64,000 bases of DNA. It comes from Phoebastria nigripes (taxonomy: Eukaryota > Chordata > Aves > Procellariiformes > Diomedeidae). The stretch lies in NCBI GenBank assembly GCA_035582835.1, contig JAYKAV010000900.1, positions 1,072,069 through 1,136,068 on the forward strand, given 5' to 3'. The notes beneath the pieces were generated by a model, which was given only the letters and a program-made list of their open reading frames with translations, was not told the DNA's origin and made no database searches. This document shows positions 14,667 through 28,300 of the stretch, in pieces. Every line of letters starts with the position of its first letter. Position 1 is the first letter of the stretch. The translations under genes and the position numbers were made by a program.

Positions 14667-17600
14667 CAGCTGACTGCATGTACACACTCCGCATCCAGCA
14701 CCACAGTGGTGTTGTGGCATAGGCAGCCTCTGGGGCACCGTGAATAACCCTGCCCTTTGGATAGCCTTTTGGGCTACTCGAAGTCCTTCTGAGCTCTGGT
14801 GCTCAGCAGGATATGGTCGAAGCGGTCCCATTTCATGGTGCTGGAGCTTGGCACTCTCAGCGCAGATAAAATAAACACAGCTGCCCAAAATATTTACTTG
14901 GCCCTGAAACCTTGTTCTGGGACTAGCTGATGTGCCTGATGGTTTCTTTAACTAAATGAATGGCGTAGCTTTGTCCTTAGTTTGTAGCCTTGGGAAAGGG
15001 GAANCTTAAGATGCCAGTTAGCTTCTTTTATTTTAATTTCCTTCTACATGCAATTTCCTTATACTGAAATTCCTTGTAAATACAGAGGGGGGGGAGGAAA
15101 AAAAAGGCTATTTTTCAGATGCTGAGTCACTGAAGGGAGAGGCTTGCCACGGCTGGAGGAGGCATTGCTGGGATGGGACAGGATGGGCTGGGGGTGGCAC
15201 CGCAGTGGGTACGGCTAGGACTCCCACAGCCCTGCCAGCCAGCCCGGGACTGCTGGAGGGGCACAGGCAGCCCGAACTGGCTGTTGAGAGGGATGGCAGC
15301 TGGGACTCCCACTCACATGGGGGTGGCAGTGTCAGGGCTCAACCCGCAGCTGGGAGACCCTGCCGGGCTGTCCTGGCCACTCTTTCTCTCCAGCAGATTT
15401 TGTGAAGTGCCGGGACCTATCCAGCAATCACCTTCAGTCGTGTCAGCGGGGAGCCAAGGCACAAGGGAAGACTGTGGTTAGCCACAGGTTATTTTAAGCT
15501 GAATCAGACTCCTGAGCTGGCTGTGTTACTACCTTCGTGGGCTGAGAATGGCTCTTTCCTTGAAGTAGGAAACAAAAAAGCTATACACTATGCTCCTGGC
15601 TGTAACCCTGCCTACACAAAAGGTTTTAAAAAAGCAGAAGCGTGCGTCTGATCTCTGAAAAACACAAGGCTTCTCTTCTCTACACACAGCACTCAGACAA
15701 CTCAGGTGNGAGAGCAAGGGGCAAGGATTTTCAGATCCAGCTCTCATCTAGAACAGAGCTGCACACCAACGAGGTGTGTTTGAACAACAGACTTTTAAAA
15801 AAACACACAATGACCAGGTTTGGGAAAACACAGGGATTTCATACAATCCCTTTCCCTGTACTCCACCTAACTAAATTGTATTTGTTTAAAAAAATAAACA
15901 GAAGTCAGCAACTTAACTGATGCTAGTAAAACATGCCCTAAAAGAAGGCATAGTTAGCAGAAAAAAAGCGTAAGTTACCCTGACTGCTAAGGACTTGCAG
16001 TCAATAGTGACATTCTTGTGTCAGCTTTTTTAAAAATAGCCTTCTATTTGTAGCCCAAAACAGCGTACTACTTATACTCACAAGCAGGCTGTGCATGTAT
16101 TAACTTTCTTTCTCCAGTACTAATAAGCTCTGCAAAGATATGTTCTTGGCATAGCCTTTTACCGTGGTTAGTTAAAAAATAACCCCTCCCCAGCAGCTTT
16201 TCAAATTATGTGAACTGCTTTAAGAAAATCACAGACAGGTTTGCTTCAGACTGTTAGGGTGCTACCAGGAGGAGAGGGGGATGAGATGAAGGAGGAAAGC
16301 AAAGGCCAGCCAAAGCTGCTGCAGCAGTTAGTTACAGAGTAAGGGTGTTTCTGAGATCTGGGAGCAGAAGTGTAACAGAGTAAGGGTATTCTTGCCTATT
16401 ACTGCTTTTATTGTTCGGCGTGGGTGTGACACAGTTGTTTCCTGAGCTGAAGTGCCAGCAATTCAAGATTTTTAATAGCCTGATCGAGGACAAAGTGTGG
16501 TGGTGGGTGGATTTTAGCCTCCATAGAAGCACACTGGGGTACGTAGATATTTTGGGGCAGCATTTGCTGTAAGGTAAAAATAGGAATGGTTACCTCTAGG
16601 CTTCATCTGTTTTTGCCCGCTAGCACAGTGCGATGGAGTTGTGGCTTGTGTAGTGCCTGCTCAGGCCCCAACCAAAGGGCTGCTGCACCTCCCCTGGCCC
16701 TCCCTGCCCTCGGGGAAGGGGAGAAGCTGTTGCCACCCCAGAGTCTGGGGCAAGCAGGGATGCAGCAGAGGCACCCTTGAAGAAGTGAGGAGAGCTGGGT
16801 CTGGAACCTGGCACTGTCACTGTTGCTTTATGCAGCCAGGGGCAGTTTAGGACACGGATGATGTGCTTCGCTTGCTGAAAGATGGGTTTGGTCTGCACTT
16901 GGGGCATCCCCAGGTGTTGTACCTCTGCTCCTGGCAGCGTAACTCACCCACCCTCACTGTGATCTGTGATATTGCTCTTTTTAAAATTAAATTTGGCTTT
17001 TTAACTTGGATCACTTGGACAAAAATGAATCAGGGAGCAATTGCATATGTTAGGGTGGAGGGGGTGAAAAACTAGGGCTGTGGGAGAGTCAAGCAGCTGG
17101 TGGCAGTAGCCTGGTAATATGGCTCAGCTGGAGCCAGGACCGCAGGGCTGTGTCCTCGCTGACCCCTTCCGCACTTCGTCCTCGGCTCTGTGCACTGGGG
17201 ACAGCAACCCTGACCCACCATCGTGAAGGGCTCTGGGAAACAAAGAGGAAGAGGGCTGTAAAAATCCTAATGTTATTATTCACTGATATAACCTTTGGTC
17301 TCCAGCAGCTATTTGCAGATGAGTGTTAAATGCCTCTATTTACTGAAGGCTGGTCGACATTGAGAAATGACTCTCTGCTGACCTGTCATTCACCCTCACC
17401 AGATGACAAACCGTTAAACACAACAACCTCTGCTTACGTGAAACGCTGAGTAAATTAACTTGTACCTCGAGGCCATTTCCTAACATAATATGATTTCCAA
17501 ACTCTGGCTTAGAAAATCTTGCTGAGGCGCCAGTGAACTATTCCCACTCTTGTCCTTTATGTATTGCCAGGTGCCTACATGTAAGAGACTAAATTACTAA

Positions 17601-20600
17601 TATCAGCAAAAATCTCACCTTAAATCAAACGTAAACCCATTTCTGTAACCTGCAGGTTAAGGGCTCGGACTCAGCTAGCAAACCTTGAAGCCACGATGGC
17701 AAATGCCAACCTTTGCATCACTGCTGCACGCTTGAAGCTACCAGCCAATTTGTCTTGGCACCGAGACTGGAACTGCAATTCCTCAGCAGCCTGCGCAAAT
17801 CCGTATGTGGTGGTCTCACCTCTCCTGCCTGTCCCTGCCTCCTGCTTGCACTAAATCCAGTACTCGGTGAACTTTCCATGAGCTGTTGTGGTGACTGAAC
17901 TGGCAGCAAAACATCCAAGTCTTTGGTCCTACGAGGTCAATCAGAAGGTGAGCTTCTATTAGAAATACACAAATCTGTATGGATATTATCCATCAGATGA
18001 GTCCAGTATAGCAATCAAAGGAACCAGCTCAGTCTCACTCTGATGACTGTAACCAGACTGAAAGGGATCAAGATTTTTCCAGGGTCATAAATGTACTTTC
18101 CCCTCATAAATCCCATGCTACTTAAAATACAACTAAGGAAAATCTACTTTAGCCTGATCCTGTTTAAACCTAGTCTGACCTGATCTCCCAGAAGCATTAT
18201 CAAAGTCGAATGGTCCTGTGCACAAACCATTCCACAGGCTCCCTTGGGAACTCAGGGCATATTCATCACATGCCCAACTTCTCGCTGACCTACTAAAATA
18301 AACTTCAATCAAATCTACAGTAAAAATGCTGTCCGCTCAAGGAAAAAGCTTATCAGCAAATGAGGCAGGTTGGGTGGGTTTTAAACAATATAAATATACA
18401 TGTACACTATAGTAAAGAGTAGATAAACAGGAATAAGGAACAGTGAATTAATTTTTTTTTTTTTTTTCCTCAGATCTTGGTGATATTACAAGTGAAGATT
18501 CACAGTGGGACTTCATCCTGTCTCGCTATATTGCAAAATTACCAATCAGGCAAAAATATTAGAGAGGGGCACTGTAGGTGTCCGAAGATGAAAGGTCTGA
18601 GCTGTAGGGAGCATTTATCCACCTACATGTTTGGCATGCTCGTCAAACACCTTGTGCTTCTAACACCTCTCTCACAAAAGAGTATACCAACAAGCTGATA
18701 AACATCACCACCAAAATGCTTTCAGAAAACAAAATACATTAACTACACATAAAGACCACTGTCAATGAAATCTGAAAATAAAATCAACCAATAAAGAGAA
18801 GACCAAATACGCATCTCTAAATATGCCTGGCGAGCATTTAATGACACCTTTCAGACACTGGATAAAAGGACTGAGATACTTATGGTGGCAGTGGGAAAAT
18901 GAAGCTGAAAGAGAAAAGTTCTGCTGTGAGCAGGGCCCCATACTGAATCGTGGCTTCAGTTTATCCTTTAGGTCATGTTGCCTCCCTTTATATTGATTTC
19001 TTCATTGTACTCTCAGAAGGAGCTGTAGGAAGAACCTGGAAACACATGAACCAGGAAGAGCAGGTTAAAAGTGACTTACCATCAACTGCGCTCACAGCCC
19101 TATCAAAACAACTTCAAAAACCTAACAAAACCCCCAAACAAAGCATTTTAAAACTGTTGATTTTTCCCTAACAGCAAACCAAATCACGGTGAGGCTGGCT
19201 GGCTGTGGGTGTGGAGGAGAGTAAAACCAATTCAGGTGCAGACACGTTTTAAAGTAGCTTAGCAAGTGAAGCAGTGGGCAGCTAAGGTGTCTCGAATCCA
19301 GTTAGGTAAGTACATTTGGCTATACGCAGTCAGTGACTCTAACGCTTTCCTTGGATTTAAACATTTTTCATGAGCAACGCAGCCTTGGTGGTTCGTTTAG
19401 CAAACACGACCCTGGTCTATCATTAGGGAAGGTCATCTCTTATGCTGATATTCGGGCTGGTCCTTTACAGAGATGGTCACTTTATAACTACAGTATATGA
19501 CATTGCAAACATCAGGCTTGTGTTCAGTTGAATCCTTTGAGATATGGAATGTTAACTGGAAGAAAAATGAAAAAGATGAAGGCACTTTATATTTTATATA
19601 TAAAATTCCTTGATACACACACAACCCCCTATACATATTTAAAAAAAAAAATACATGCACAACAATTAAAAAGGCAAACAAAACAAAGAAAGAACTTGCT
19701 CCACAGTCACAGTAATGTAACTGAGAAATGTTGTCACCTGTGTATGGATTAAAAGTAGCATCACACTGCAACGGTAGTCATTTATCATGAGAGGCATCCC
19801 GACGGGAACTTGGAAGGAGGAGCGGGGCTCTGGAAATGCCTTCGCTTGGCACGGGCCATGGGTATCCTCCTTGTGAAATGCCCCCAGAGAGGGAGGCGTT
19901 TCACCCTACAACCTTCTCAGGTGCCCATATGGTCAGTTAAGTGAAAGACTCAACCTGCCTCGGGTCAGGACTAATTACACAATATTGTCTACCCTGCATG
20001 CTTGTACTCAGGTGCAAGAGTAGATATAATTATCCTTTTTATTTTCTCTCCATAATAAATAAACTTCCGTTTGTGATAACCAGGCTTATTGCTACTTGGG
20101 AATAAATGTTGCGAGCTGGTTGTAAATACAGGGAGAAAAAAGCTAGGACTATAAGGAGGTTTAGTAAAGATAGAGATATCTTACTTAAGGGGCTTGAGCC
20201 AAAGTAAAATTCACATGAGAAACCCAACTTCCAACATTGCTACAATACTGGCCAGGAGCTTACAGGAAAGAAACACACACTGAAATGAAATTGGCATTAA
20301 AAAAAAAAAATCTGTCATCTACATCTTACCATCTAGTACAAAAGGCAAGAGTGAGACACAGCTTCTTCAGGAAGCTGTGACTCTAGTCATTGCAATAATC
20401 AACACTTTTTTTCTTAAATGGTACAGATTTGTATCTACACAAATAAGCAGTCAAGCCGCAGTGTTTTGGGTTGCCATTGTAGGTGTTGATTCTTGCATTT
20501 ATTTCAGTACTGCCATCTTTAAGAGTTTTACACCTCTATTTTCATTTCATTTAAATCACAGGCTGCTGATACTCTGCGATTTTGCATCCCACGTGCCAGG

Positions 20601-22562
20601 ACTTGCTTCTGCTGAATTCGATTCTTTATAGAGTCAGAAATCTGGTCTTTGGTTCTGTTTTGTTGCGCTGATGTGCCCTTTCAAGCAGAAACAGTCTCTG
20701 TATTTTCTTCAGTCTAGCAAAAAACAAAACAAAACAAAAAACAACCCCGTTTCTTCTTTGGCCATCACTAAATTACTACTACAATGGGCAATTTAAAGGC
20801 TGAAGCACATTCTGCTGAAGTGTTTACCATAGATTAAGGGGTAACTCAGGGCTGTGAAATGGCATTTAAAATTCTCTTCTGTTAGATATTCGCCTCACCG
20901 TGGTGATAACTAATCCTCACTACACTCACAGAGAAAACTTTGCTCCTGGACTATGTTTTAACATTTGCACAGGTAGTCACTCTCATTATTCTTCCAGCTC
21001 AGGTTTTCTAACTGTTCCCCTCAGTTAACTGTTTGGGTTTGTCATTTATTAATTCCAATGGCATCCAGGTACTTTCAGGTGTACTGCCAGAGCCCTTTGT
21101 GTCTCCTGAATCAGAGCACAGTCCATCAAATTTCCTGGGTGTTCAAGTTTAATTACAAAAAAGATTAAGGGAGTCAGTAATAGGTCATTTGTGAGAAAAT
21201 GCATTTTCATTGTTTGGCTAGCTGAGAAACTAATAAAACAAACATAAAAATCACACATCTATACACAGAGCAAAGTTCCTTTTCTTACTGAATCATTGCT
21301 ACTTAACACAACTGGATACCTGAAACAAACCAATTTCCTTATTTGCTGTGCATTTCCTCCTTCAAGTGTACGCATCAGGCTATACCATAGAGCTGCTTAG
21401 GAATGCCGAGAAACTGACATGCATTTTGACTTATTATAGACACCAGACACGAGTCAAATCCTTAAGTATCCTTTGAGTGACTGAGACTAAGAGACATGAC
21501 AAATACAAGCAAGTGTCCCAAGACATGCCCTTACACTTGTGAATAATGACCTTCCAAAACATGTGGCAGAGTAACTGATTATCAGAAGCACATTTTCAGG
21601 ATGTGACCTGATACCAGGAAGATGGTCAGAGCTTCTTGACCCCATGGCATCCTTATGCACCACAACCAAACAAGTCATCTGGCAGCTCATCAGTCTTACA
21701 GCAACAGATTGGAAACACCACAGGAAGCTCATCATTACACTCCAAATTTCAGGTTGAACAGCAACAGCTGTCAGTAAGTTAGCACCGAATCCTGTGGAAC
21801 ATAGTATGGCGTACTAGTCGTAACACTAGCTAGGCGAGTATTTCACAGATTGAAGATTACTAATTCTTATGTCACCTAGCTGCTTTCATTTACTCATTTG
21901 TTTGTACCTTGCTTTTTGTTCCGTAGCTAAAAAGTCCCCATCATCTGGTAAACTTGTTCAGGACAGAGGAAGACTCTTCCCAGAACAGTGTGTTTTTATA
22001 AGTTAAGAACATTAAATGAGGATCAGTGTCATGTGAAGCGGTCATGTTTCTTTCTTGGAAGAGGAGTATACTATTCGTAGCTGTTTGTCACTTTAAACCA
22101 AAAGAGCAAGTGACAGCAGCTTTATGAATGGCTTGTGTTTAGACATTATAGAAGACAGACTCTTTTTCTCAAAGCATTTTAACACTACTGTATTAAAACT
22201 GTGACTGGCAGCGCTGTAGGAGTTAGCCATTTATTTTAGGAATATGTAAGAATCTCCAAGTTGGGTGGCGGAGAGCAGGATCTGAAAGACTCTGCACCTA
22301 CATTCTTACTGTCTGCCAAGTAAGATGTACCAGTGTTTGCACCCAAGTTTAAATACTACCCCCACACACACTTTGCCCATACCTGCTCTTTTTGAACAAC
22401 CTTCCCCTGCCTTTCAGTGTTTAGTGAGCCTCAACAGAATTAGGGTTCCTGAATGATTATAGACACTATATAAATTATTAAAAGAACAAAGCTCAGGGGA
22501 GCTTGCAGACTTAGAGTACAGGCTCATACCCCACTTGTAGGCAATTTACATACGATACCATT

Positions 22563-22632
22563 CATGATTTTACAGGACAGTGAGGGATTCTTCATTCCAT
22601 GATTTTACAGGACAATGAGGGATTCTTCATTC
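22563..22632. repeat. 35-bp tandem duplication
   Basis: A 35-bp unit starting catgattttacaggaca occurs at 22563-22597 and directly again at 22598-22632. The copies differ at one position (acagtg versus acaatg). Such near identity suggests a recent duplication, and the site may be length-polymorphic. Confidence 0.9.
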
Positions 22633-23659
22633 CATACTTTCCTCTACAGATCTACTGAGATCAATTATTTCAACGTCTTCCCAAGTACAGCCTTTTTTTC
22701 AGATGAAAAAGCAGACAGTGAGATTGAGACCATCATAACCATTAACTACCAGTATCAGTACTATTACCTGTCCTAAAACACTCTAGCCATGACAGTATCA
22801 AAACCACACACATTCTCCTCAAATATCCAGTTACAGGGCATTCTCAGGCTCAAAAGAAAAAAAGAAAAAAAAAAAAAAGAGAAAAGCATTTTATGCTGCA
22901 GTGGAGTAGCTGATTTTGCTTTAATACAAAAGGTAGAAAAATGTTTTGGTGTTTTAAAGAGGTTCCATGATTAAGTCATAAAATTAATCCTGGAAAATGA
23001 AGTCCCAGAGCATGCCTGTGTTCCCCTATTGGAGGTATATGCAGTGGCTGTAGTAGTAAATTATCACGTGAGTATCAGCTGACTGGTGGGATGCACATTA
23101 TCCATTTCTGATATAAGCAATTTTTATGCGTTATCCAGCAGTGAAGATGTCTTCCTCCAAGGCAAGATGTGCTGTGTGCTCTGTCCTCCTTCTCACTGGG
23201 AAGGGTAAGTCTAGCATATTTAACATCTGTATTTGGATGCTGACCCTGACAATAACTCTGCCAAGGTCCACTGGTGAAGATGTGGACAGAATAGCGTAGT
23301 CAGTGTACTGGCTCTATTAGGCTCTATTATAACAGATCCACTGGAAATAAGTTTTGTAGGAAAAAAAAAAACCAAACAACTTTGAAGTTCACTGCTAATG
23401 CTTTCCTTTGCTCCCTTTAAGCACATTGTTGTTTGCTGGCACTTTTGTCGGGCCATCAAGTAGTAATCTGTATTCCAGCTGCTCATGCAAGTTATCTTAA
23501 AAGAAGTTGGTATATCCAAATAAGAAGTGAGGACATAGGCAGGCTTAAGCATAAAGACAACATCTATAAGAACTTAGTACCAACTTTGCACCTCAAACTC
23601 TACAAGGTCACTTGATTACAGCAGTAACTAAAACCAATGAACTATCACAAAAGGAAGTA

Positions 23660-25161
23660 CTTCCTTCTGTACATGATTTTTATTATTTACATAATACAAT
23701 ATAGCATAGATGCTGGGTAGCATGATTATGTGCAATACATAAATATGAACTATCTGTACATGTTTGCATATCTAATAACTCAGAAGAACAAAGTTAGAAG
23801 CAAAAACCTGATGCTTTTAATAGTGAAGTAAAAACTAAGACTGAACACTGCAATAAAAATCAGAAGTTCAGGAGTTGCGCCTTGTGTACATAAGTAACTA
23901 TTTACAGATGAGAACAGGCATTACCACAACACTAGTCTAAACTGTACTTGTTTATATAAAAAACACAAGTTTCATACATCACAAAAACCCCTTCCATTAT
24001 AACACAGAAGTGATATTACCAGACAAGCATCAGTGAAGTATACTGCCTTTTCTAGAGTTGTTATTGTACAATGCTGTAGGTAATGCAGCCCATGCAATAC
24101 ACCCAAGAACACTACAGTCCTACACCCAAGTACAATTAAAAATGATAAAGCAGCCCTCCAAGAGTGGGTCCAGCTACCAGTTAAGTCTACAGCAGCCATC
24201 TTGGGTATGGTTTTCCATGCAGAACGGTGCAACTGTTACATTTAAAACTAGAAAAAATTAACTCCTAATATTCTTTTGAACTCAGAACACACAGAACGTA
24301 AGTAGTATATGAATAATAAACTGCTCTAATACTTCAGCAACTCAGACATGTTGCTTGATAGAGCTGCTGTGGTATGTCTAAAAACATATGTAACTTTTTT
24401 TTTGTAAACCAATCTTACAATATTGTGCTACACAACATTTTTAGCTATGCAAGGAAAAGCAGACAACTCTGTTGCAGGCCAGTTCATAAGTTCCTTGCAA
24501 GGCATTTCCTTTGGGAACCTATTTTCATGATTTTAAAGTTAATGTAATCTTTTCCAAGACAGTTTTCTTCTCATACGTATCTGATTTTTTCTATTTTTCT
24601 CACTGCTATTGATAAGCAACTTCCTTAAATATGGCACCAACACTCATCTTACTGGGATGGTAGACCCCTCTACATAGCTTACATTCTGCTGGAAAACAAT
24701 GGAGTGTAGAAATTAAAATTAGAATGAGATTTTAAATGATAAAGTAGACTGCCAACCTTTTTGATGTATCCTTCTCCAAAACAGGCACATAACACTAGCC
24801 AAAGATTATATACCTCAAACACATCTCAAAAGGCAGATCTGCTGCAAACATGCAGATAGCATACATCTGTTTGGCACATGTGAACTAGAGAGTCTGTCCT
24901 CTGTGCACATGTATTCCTGTGCACGTTTCTGATCATCCAATTATATTCTGGGGAGGGCATATATATTTTCAAGGGCTGTATCTATGCAATTCTGCCTGTA
25001 ACAAACACCCAAACATTCTGAAATATCATTAAGACAGACAAGACTAAAAGTAAAACTTCGGAGAACAAAGGAAAATGGCCATGCACCTGCTCTTTTGTGT
25101 TTTCCTAGGATATATTAAAAACAAAACAAAAGTCAGTCAGTCTTTTCACAAGCAGGTTAAT
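23660..25161 (-). other. ZFAND5: ZFAND5 3' UTR
   Basis: The 3' UTR begins after the TAA at 25162 and runs about 1.5 kb, AT-rich throughout, to the poly(A) signal AATAAA at 23684-23679. An ATTAAA at 23821-23816 is a possible earlier signal. Several ATTTA pentamers on the transcript strand (seen as taaat near 23738, 24624 and 24735) fit an AU-rich, regulated mRNA. The length agrees with the long 3' UTR of mammalian ZFAND5. The cleavage site itself is inferred, at roughly 10-25 bases beyond the signal. Confidence 0.75.
23679..23684 (-). terminator. Polyadenylation signal AATAAA of ZFAND5
   Basis: A canonical AATAAA is read on the minus strand (ttttattatt on plus). It lies about 1.48 kb after the stop codon and is the last strong signal before the sequence loses 3' UTR character. 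Confidence 0.7.
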
Positions 25162-25310
25162 TTATATTCTCTGGATTTTTTCAGCCACCACAACTGGATT
25201 CTCTTTCCTGATTTTTGCTGCAGCTTCTGCTTTGTAATCGTATGGGCAGTTATGCTTGTCAGAGTAACGGTGAAGTCCACAAAATAAGTTTCCACATCGG
25301 CAGTCAAATC
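25162..25310 (-). CDS. ZFAND5: ZFAND5 coding exon 5 (terminal): second half of AN1 finger and C-terminus
   Basis: The exon follows the acceptor tgtacag (AG at 25312-25311). It codes for residues 163-211, starting [14 protein letters not shown] and ending AEKIQRI, then TAA at 25164-25162. It carries AN1 ligands Cys166, Cys168, Cys173, His176, His182 and Cys184. The first codon is shared with exon 4 (phase 1). The 3' UTR continues in the same exon. Confidence 0.95.
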
Positions 25311-28300
25311 CTGTACATAGAAAAAGAAGCAACATCACTAGGAAGCTTCATATTTAATTAAGTTGTAAATTAAGGGTTTAGTCACTACAAAGGGGGTATG
25401 TTCGTCTACTCTGACATACAGAGTAAGAAAAATGAACAGCTGTACTAAGTTGTTTGGATTCTGAAGAAGCAAATAAGTTTAATCTAGCAAGAGGCAACTG
25501 ATCATACAGACCTGTTCAAAATTGACAAAGTGTTCTCATACCTGTAAGGCCAACCTTCTTTCTGCACATGAAACATCTGTTCTTCTTTGGTTTGGGCAGT
25601 TCAGGAGCTCTCTCATCACTCTGCGAAGTACTAGGCTGAGAAACTGATGGGCTTGGTTGAGTAACAACTGTTAAAGCAAGCAAAGGAAATAAAGGTTAAA
25701 TTTCCTTTTCTTGTCTTCACTAGCTATTCAGTAGCATGCATGTATTTCTTAAGGATTAATTCCCCCTACGAAGACCCTGATGTTTGCTGTCTAGAGTACT
25801 ACATATACTAGTCTATGAAAATGTAAATCAGGAATAGGGATTTTTAGGTACTCTATTCTTCCCTTTTGGCTCTACACAAGACAATCAGATTTTCCCCATA
25901 GTTCCACCAGCTAGAAAATATAAGGCACTTATTCGTTACACCTATACAGGTGTATACAGGTATTAAGGGCTTGGAAAGCACTCCAGAAGTTCCATGTACA
26001 CATTTAATATTTAAAAAAATCGTATGATCAAGTAACATTTAATCTAAAACAATAACAATATTGTCACTGCGAAAGTGAACAGAGGGGATACCTGTAGGGA
26101 ATATAACTAATAGGAACATATTTTAGAAACAAATGAAATTCAGTCATGTGTTACTATCATAGTACTGGGTTACTCTGCCACTACACTTGAAGTCAGATGC
26201 CTAAAACAGTTCACCAAGATAGCAGCCAGCAAGCCACTGATTCTGTGAAAGATTCAGAACACAGCTACAAAACACACACAGTTCAAAAGAGTCCTCACGT
26301 TTTCGACACTTTCAGTAATTTAAAGAACTAAGTGCAGATTTACATTGAATATCTGTATTTCTGTACTGTATTCAGCTTTAGTGTTCAAGCAGGTATTGTC
26401 AAAATGAGTCATTTTTCAATTGCCTCTGTCATGAACACCTTCAGACAAACTTGAGTCACCTTTTACTTAAATCCTCTGAAGGATAAAAATTTGTCCTTTT
26501 GTGAACTTTTCTGAATCTGTTCACGTTGTTTAAAAAAGTATTTTTTCAATCAAACTTTTTTTTAATATCCTCTTTATATCCAAACTGGAACAGAGGAAAG
26601 CTGAGATGTGTGTTTGTACACAACTTTAACACCTGCTCCTGGTACAGTTTTCCTGAACACTCCCAGCTGTATGATGACATCTATTGTTCTAAAATAGAAC
26701 AAACTACAAAACGCATTCCAGAATAAATGAACTATATAAGCTTTAAGGACTTATCTGTAATCAACTTTATGCACACAAATAGGATTTGTTAGTTGAGGTT
26801 CTTTTGGATCAGTAAGTGTTGTATCCTGTGAAAAGTGGATTTTTTCCAGACATAAAGAAACAGTTATGTTGACTGTTTTTCTATCTTTACTCTTCATACT
26901 TGTTTTTTAAAATTGCGTTTTCATTACCATGTTCATAGGTATTNTAAAAAACAGCTCACTGTTACCACTAACACCTAGAAAGCCTCACAATTCATTGTAC
27001 AACAAGACAGCCCCCAGTCAAGACTTCATAATCTAAACAAGATTTAAAAGTGACAAGCTCTCAGAGGTAACAAGGAACCTTCAGTGCTCATCACCAAAAA
27101 ATTTAATGCAGTAAAACAATGGTTGCTAATTTTTTTTTTTTATACTTTACTTATACATTATAGCAGTAGTCCTAATGAACAACTAAGGCCATTTACTACC
27201 TTATTTTTTGTCACCTTGCATAGATCTTTTTCTAGAAGATTTGGGAAGTTCACTTTCAGTGCTATTTTGCCAAATCTGAGGGATAAGAAAACTATTACAG
27301 CACTAGCACTACACTCACTGCTGCTATTGGTACTTTTTAGAGTAATTTCTGATGCTGCTTTTGGCTTTTTGAGAAAACAGTTTCTTTGTCTTGATGATTA
27401 ACATTTTCTAGATGAACATAGATGATCCTCTGAACTTGTCTTTAAATCCCAAGGAAAGCAGTGTTCAGTATCAGTTAATCTATTTGAGAGCCTGTGACCA
27501 AAAACTAGGTTAAAAACCAGTAACATCACAAACAGTGTAAAACTGCTGGATACCATGCACATTGGCTAACAACGATCAGCTATGCCCTTAAAAAAAATGA
27601 CCAAACACCTCCCAGAAAAGCATGGTCAAACTCCTCCTAGATTGGTTATATTGCTAATTTGTTTAAAAATGAAATGCTAATTGTAAGCCATGGGAGATGA
27701 AAAAGAGGAACCAGAAATGCTCACACACTTTGCAATTTGGTGTATAGCTAGCCAGGGGGAAGCTTCATCTGCATCAGAACCAACTGATAAATACAAGCCC
27801 TGGGAGCATGCATGCTGTTTCAATCAGATGCAAAAGAAAATGCAGAAGAAGGGGCAAATCAATGGTGACCTAAATAATTAAAGGCACTCACAACATGCAC
27901 TAAGAGAAAATGAAAACAACAACAGGAGCAACCTTTATCACTGCCTAACATGCCAACAAGGAAGCAGAAGTGGAAACAGCAACTTCCCAGGAATCACTAA
28001 GGCAAAGAGATAGCCTAGCAGATCACTACCACAAAAGACAGACACTGAGAAAAATCCATCTAAGGGAAAATGTTACCAACTACTACAGGTATACTTCCTC
28101 CTTTGCATGAAGAAACTGTCACAACTGGCAGTCCAGGAACTGGAAAGCGATGAAAGTGATCCTAAGAAACCATAGAGGCGCATTTCCTGAAAAGGCTGCT
28201 GAACAGGATCCTTCCCCACAACTCAAACATGTTCCAAGAAAGAAAAGCAGTATACAACATGCAGTAATGGGCACTAAAAGGTCCCAAGACAAGATGGGAA

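Larger units (their letters stand above)
11711..23655. other. Intergenic DNA downstream of ZFAND5, no gene recognised
   Basis: This stretch lies between the old CR1 fragment and the end of the ZFAND5 3' UTR. The open frames here are short, have no family resemblance and overlap each other on both strands as expected by chance. It contains simple A/T runs (about 18452-18468, 20300-20310, 22860-22877), a G run near 15087, a minisatellite at 14613 and a 35-bp duplication at 22563. Nothing else is supported. Confidence 0.6.

Noticed and set aside
14306..14747. Overlapping plus-strand frames of 138 and 102 codons
   Set aside because: They pass through the 21-bp minisatellite (GLVWSRQ-type repeats) in two frames at once and resemble no family.
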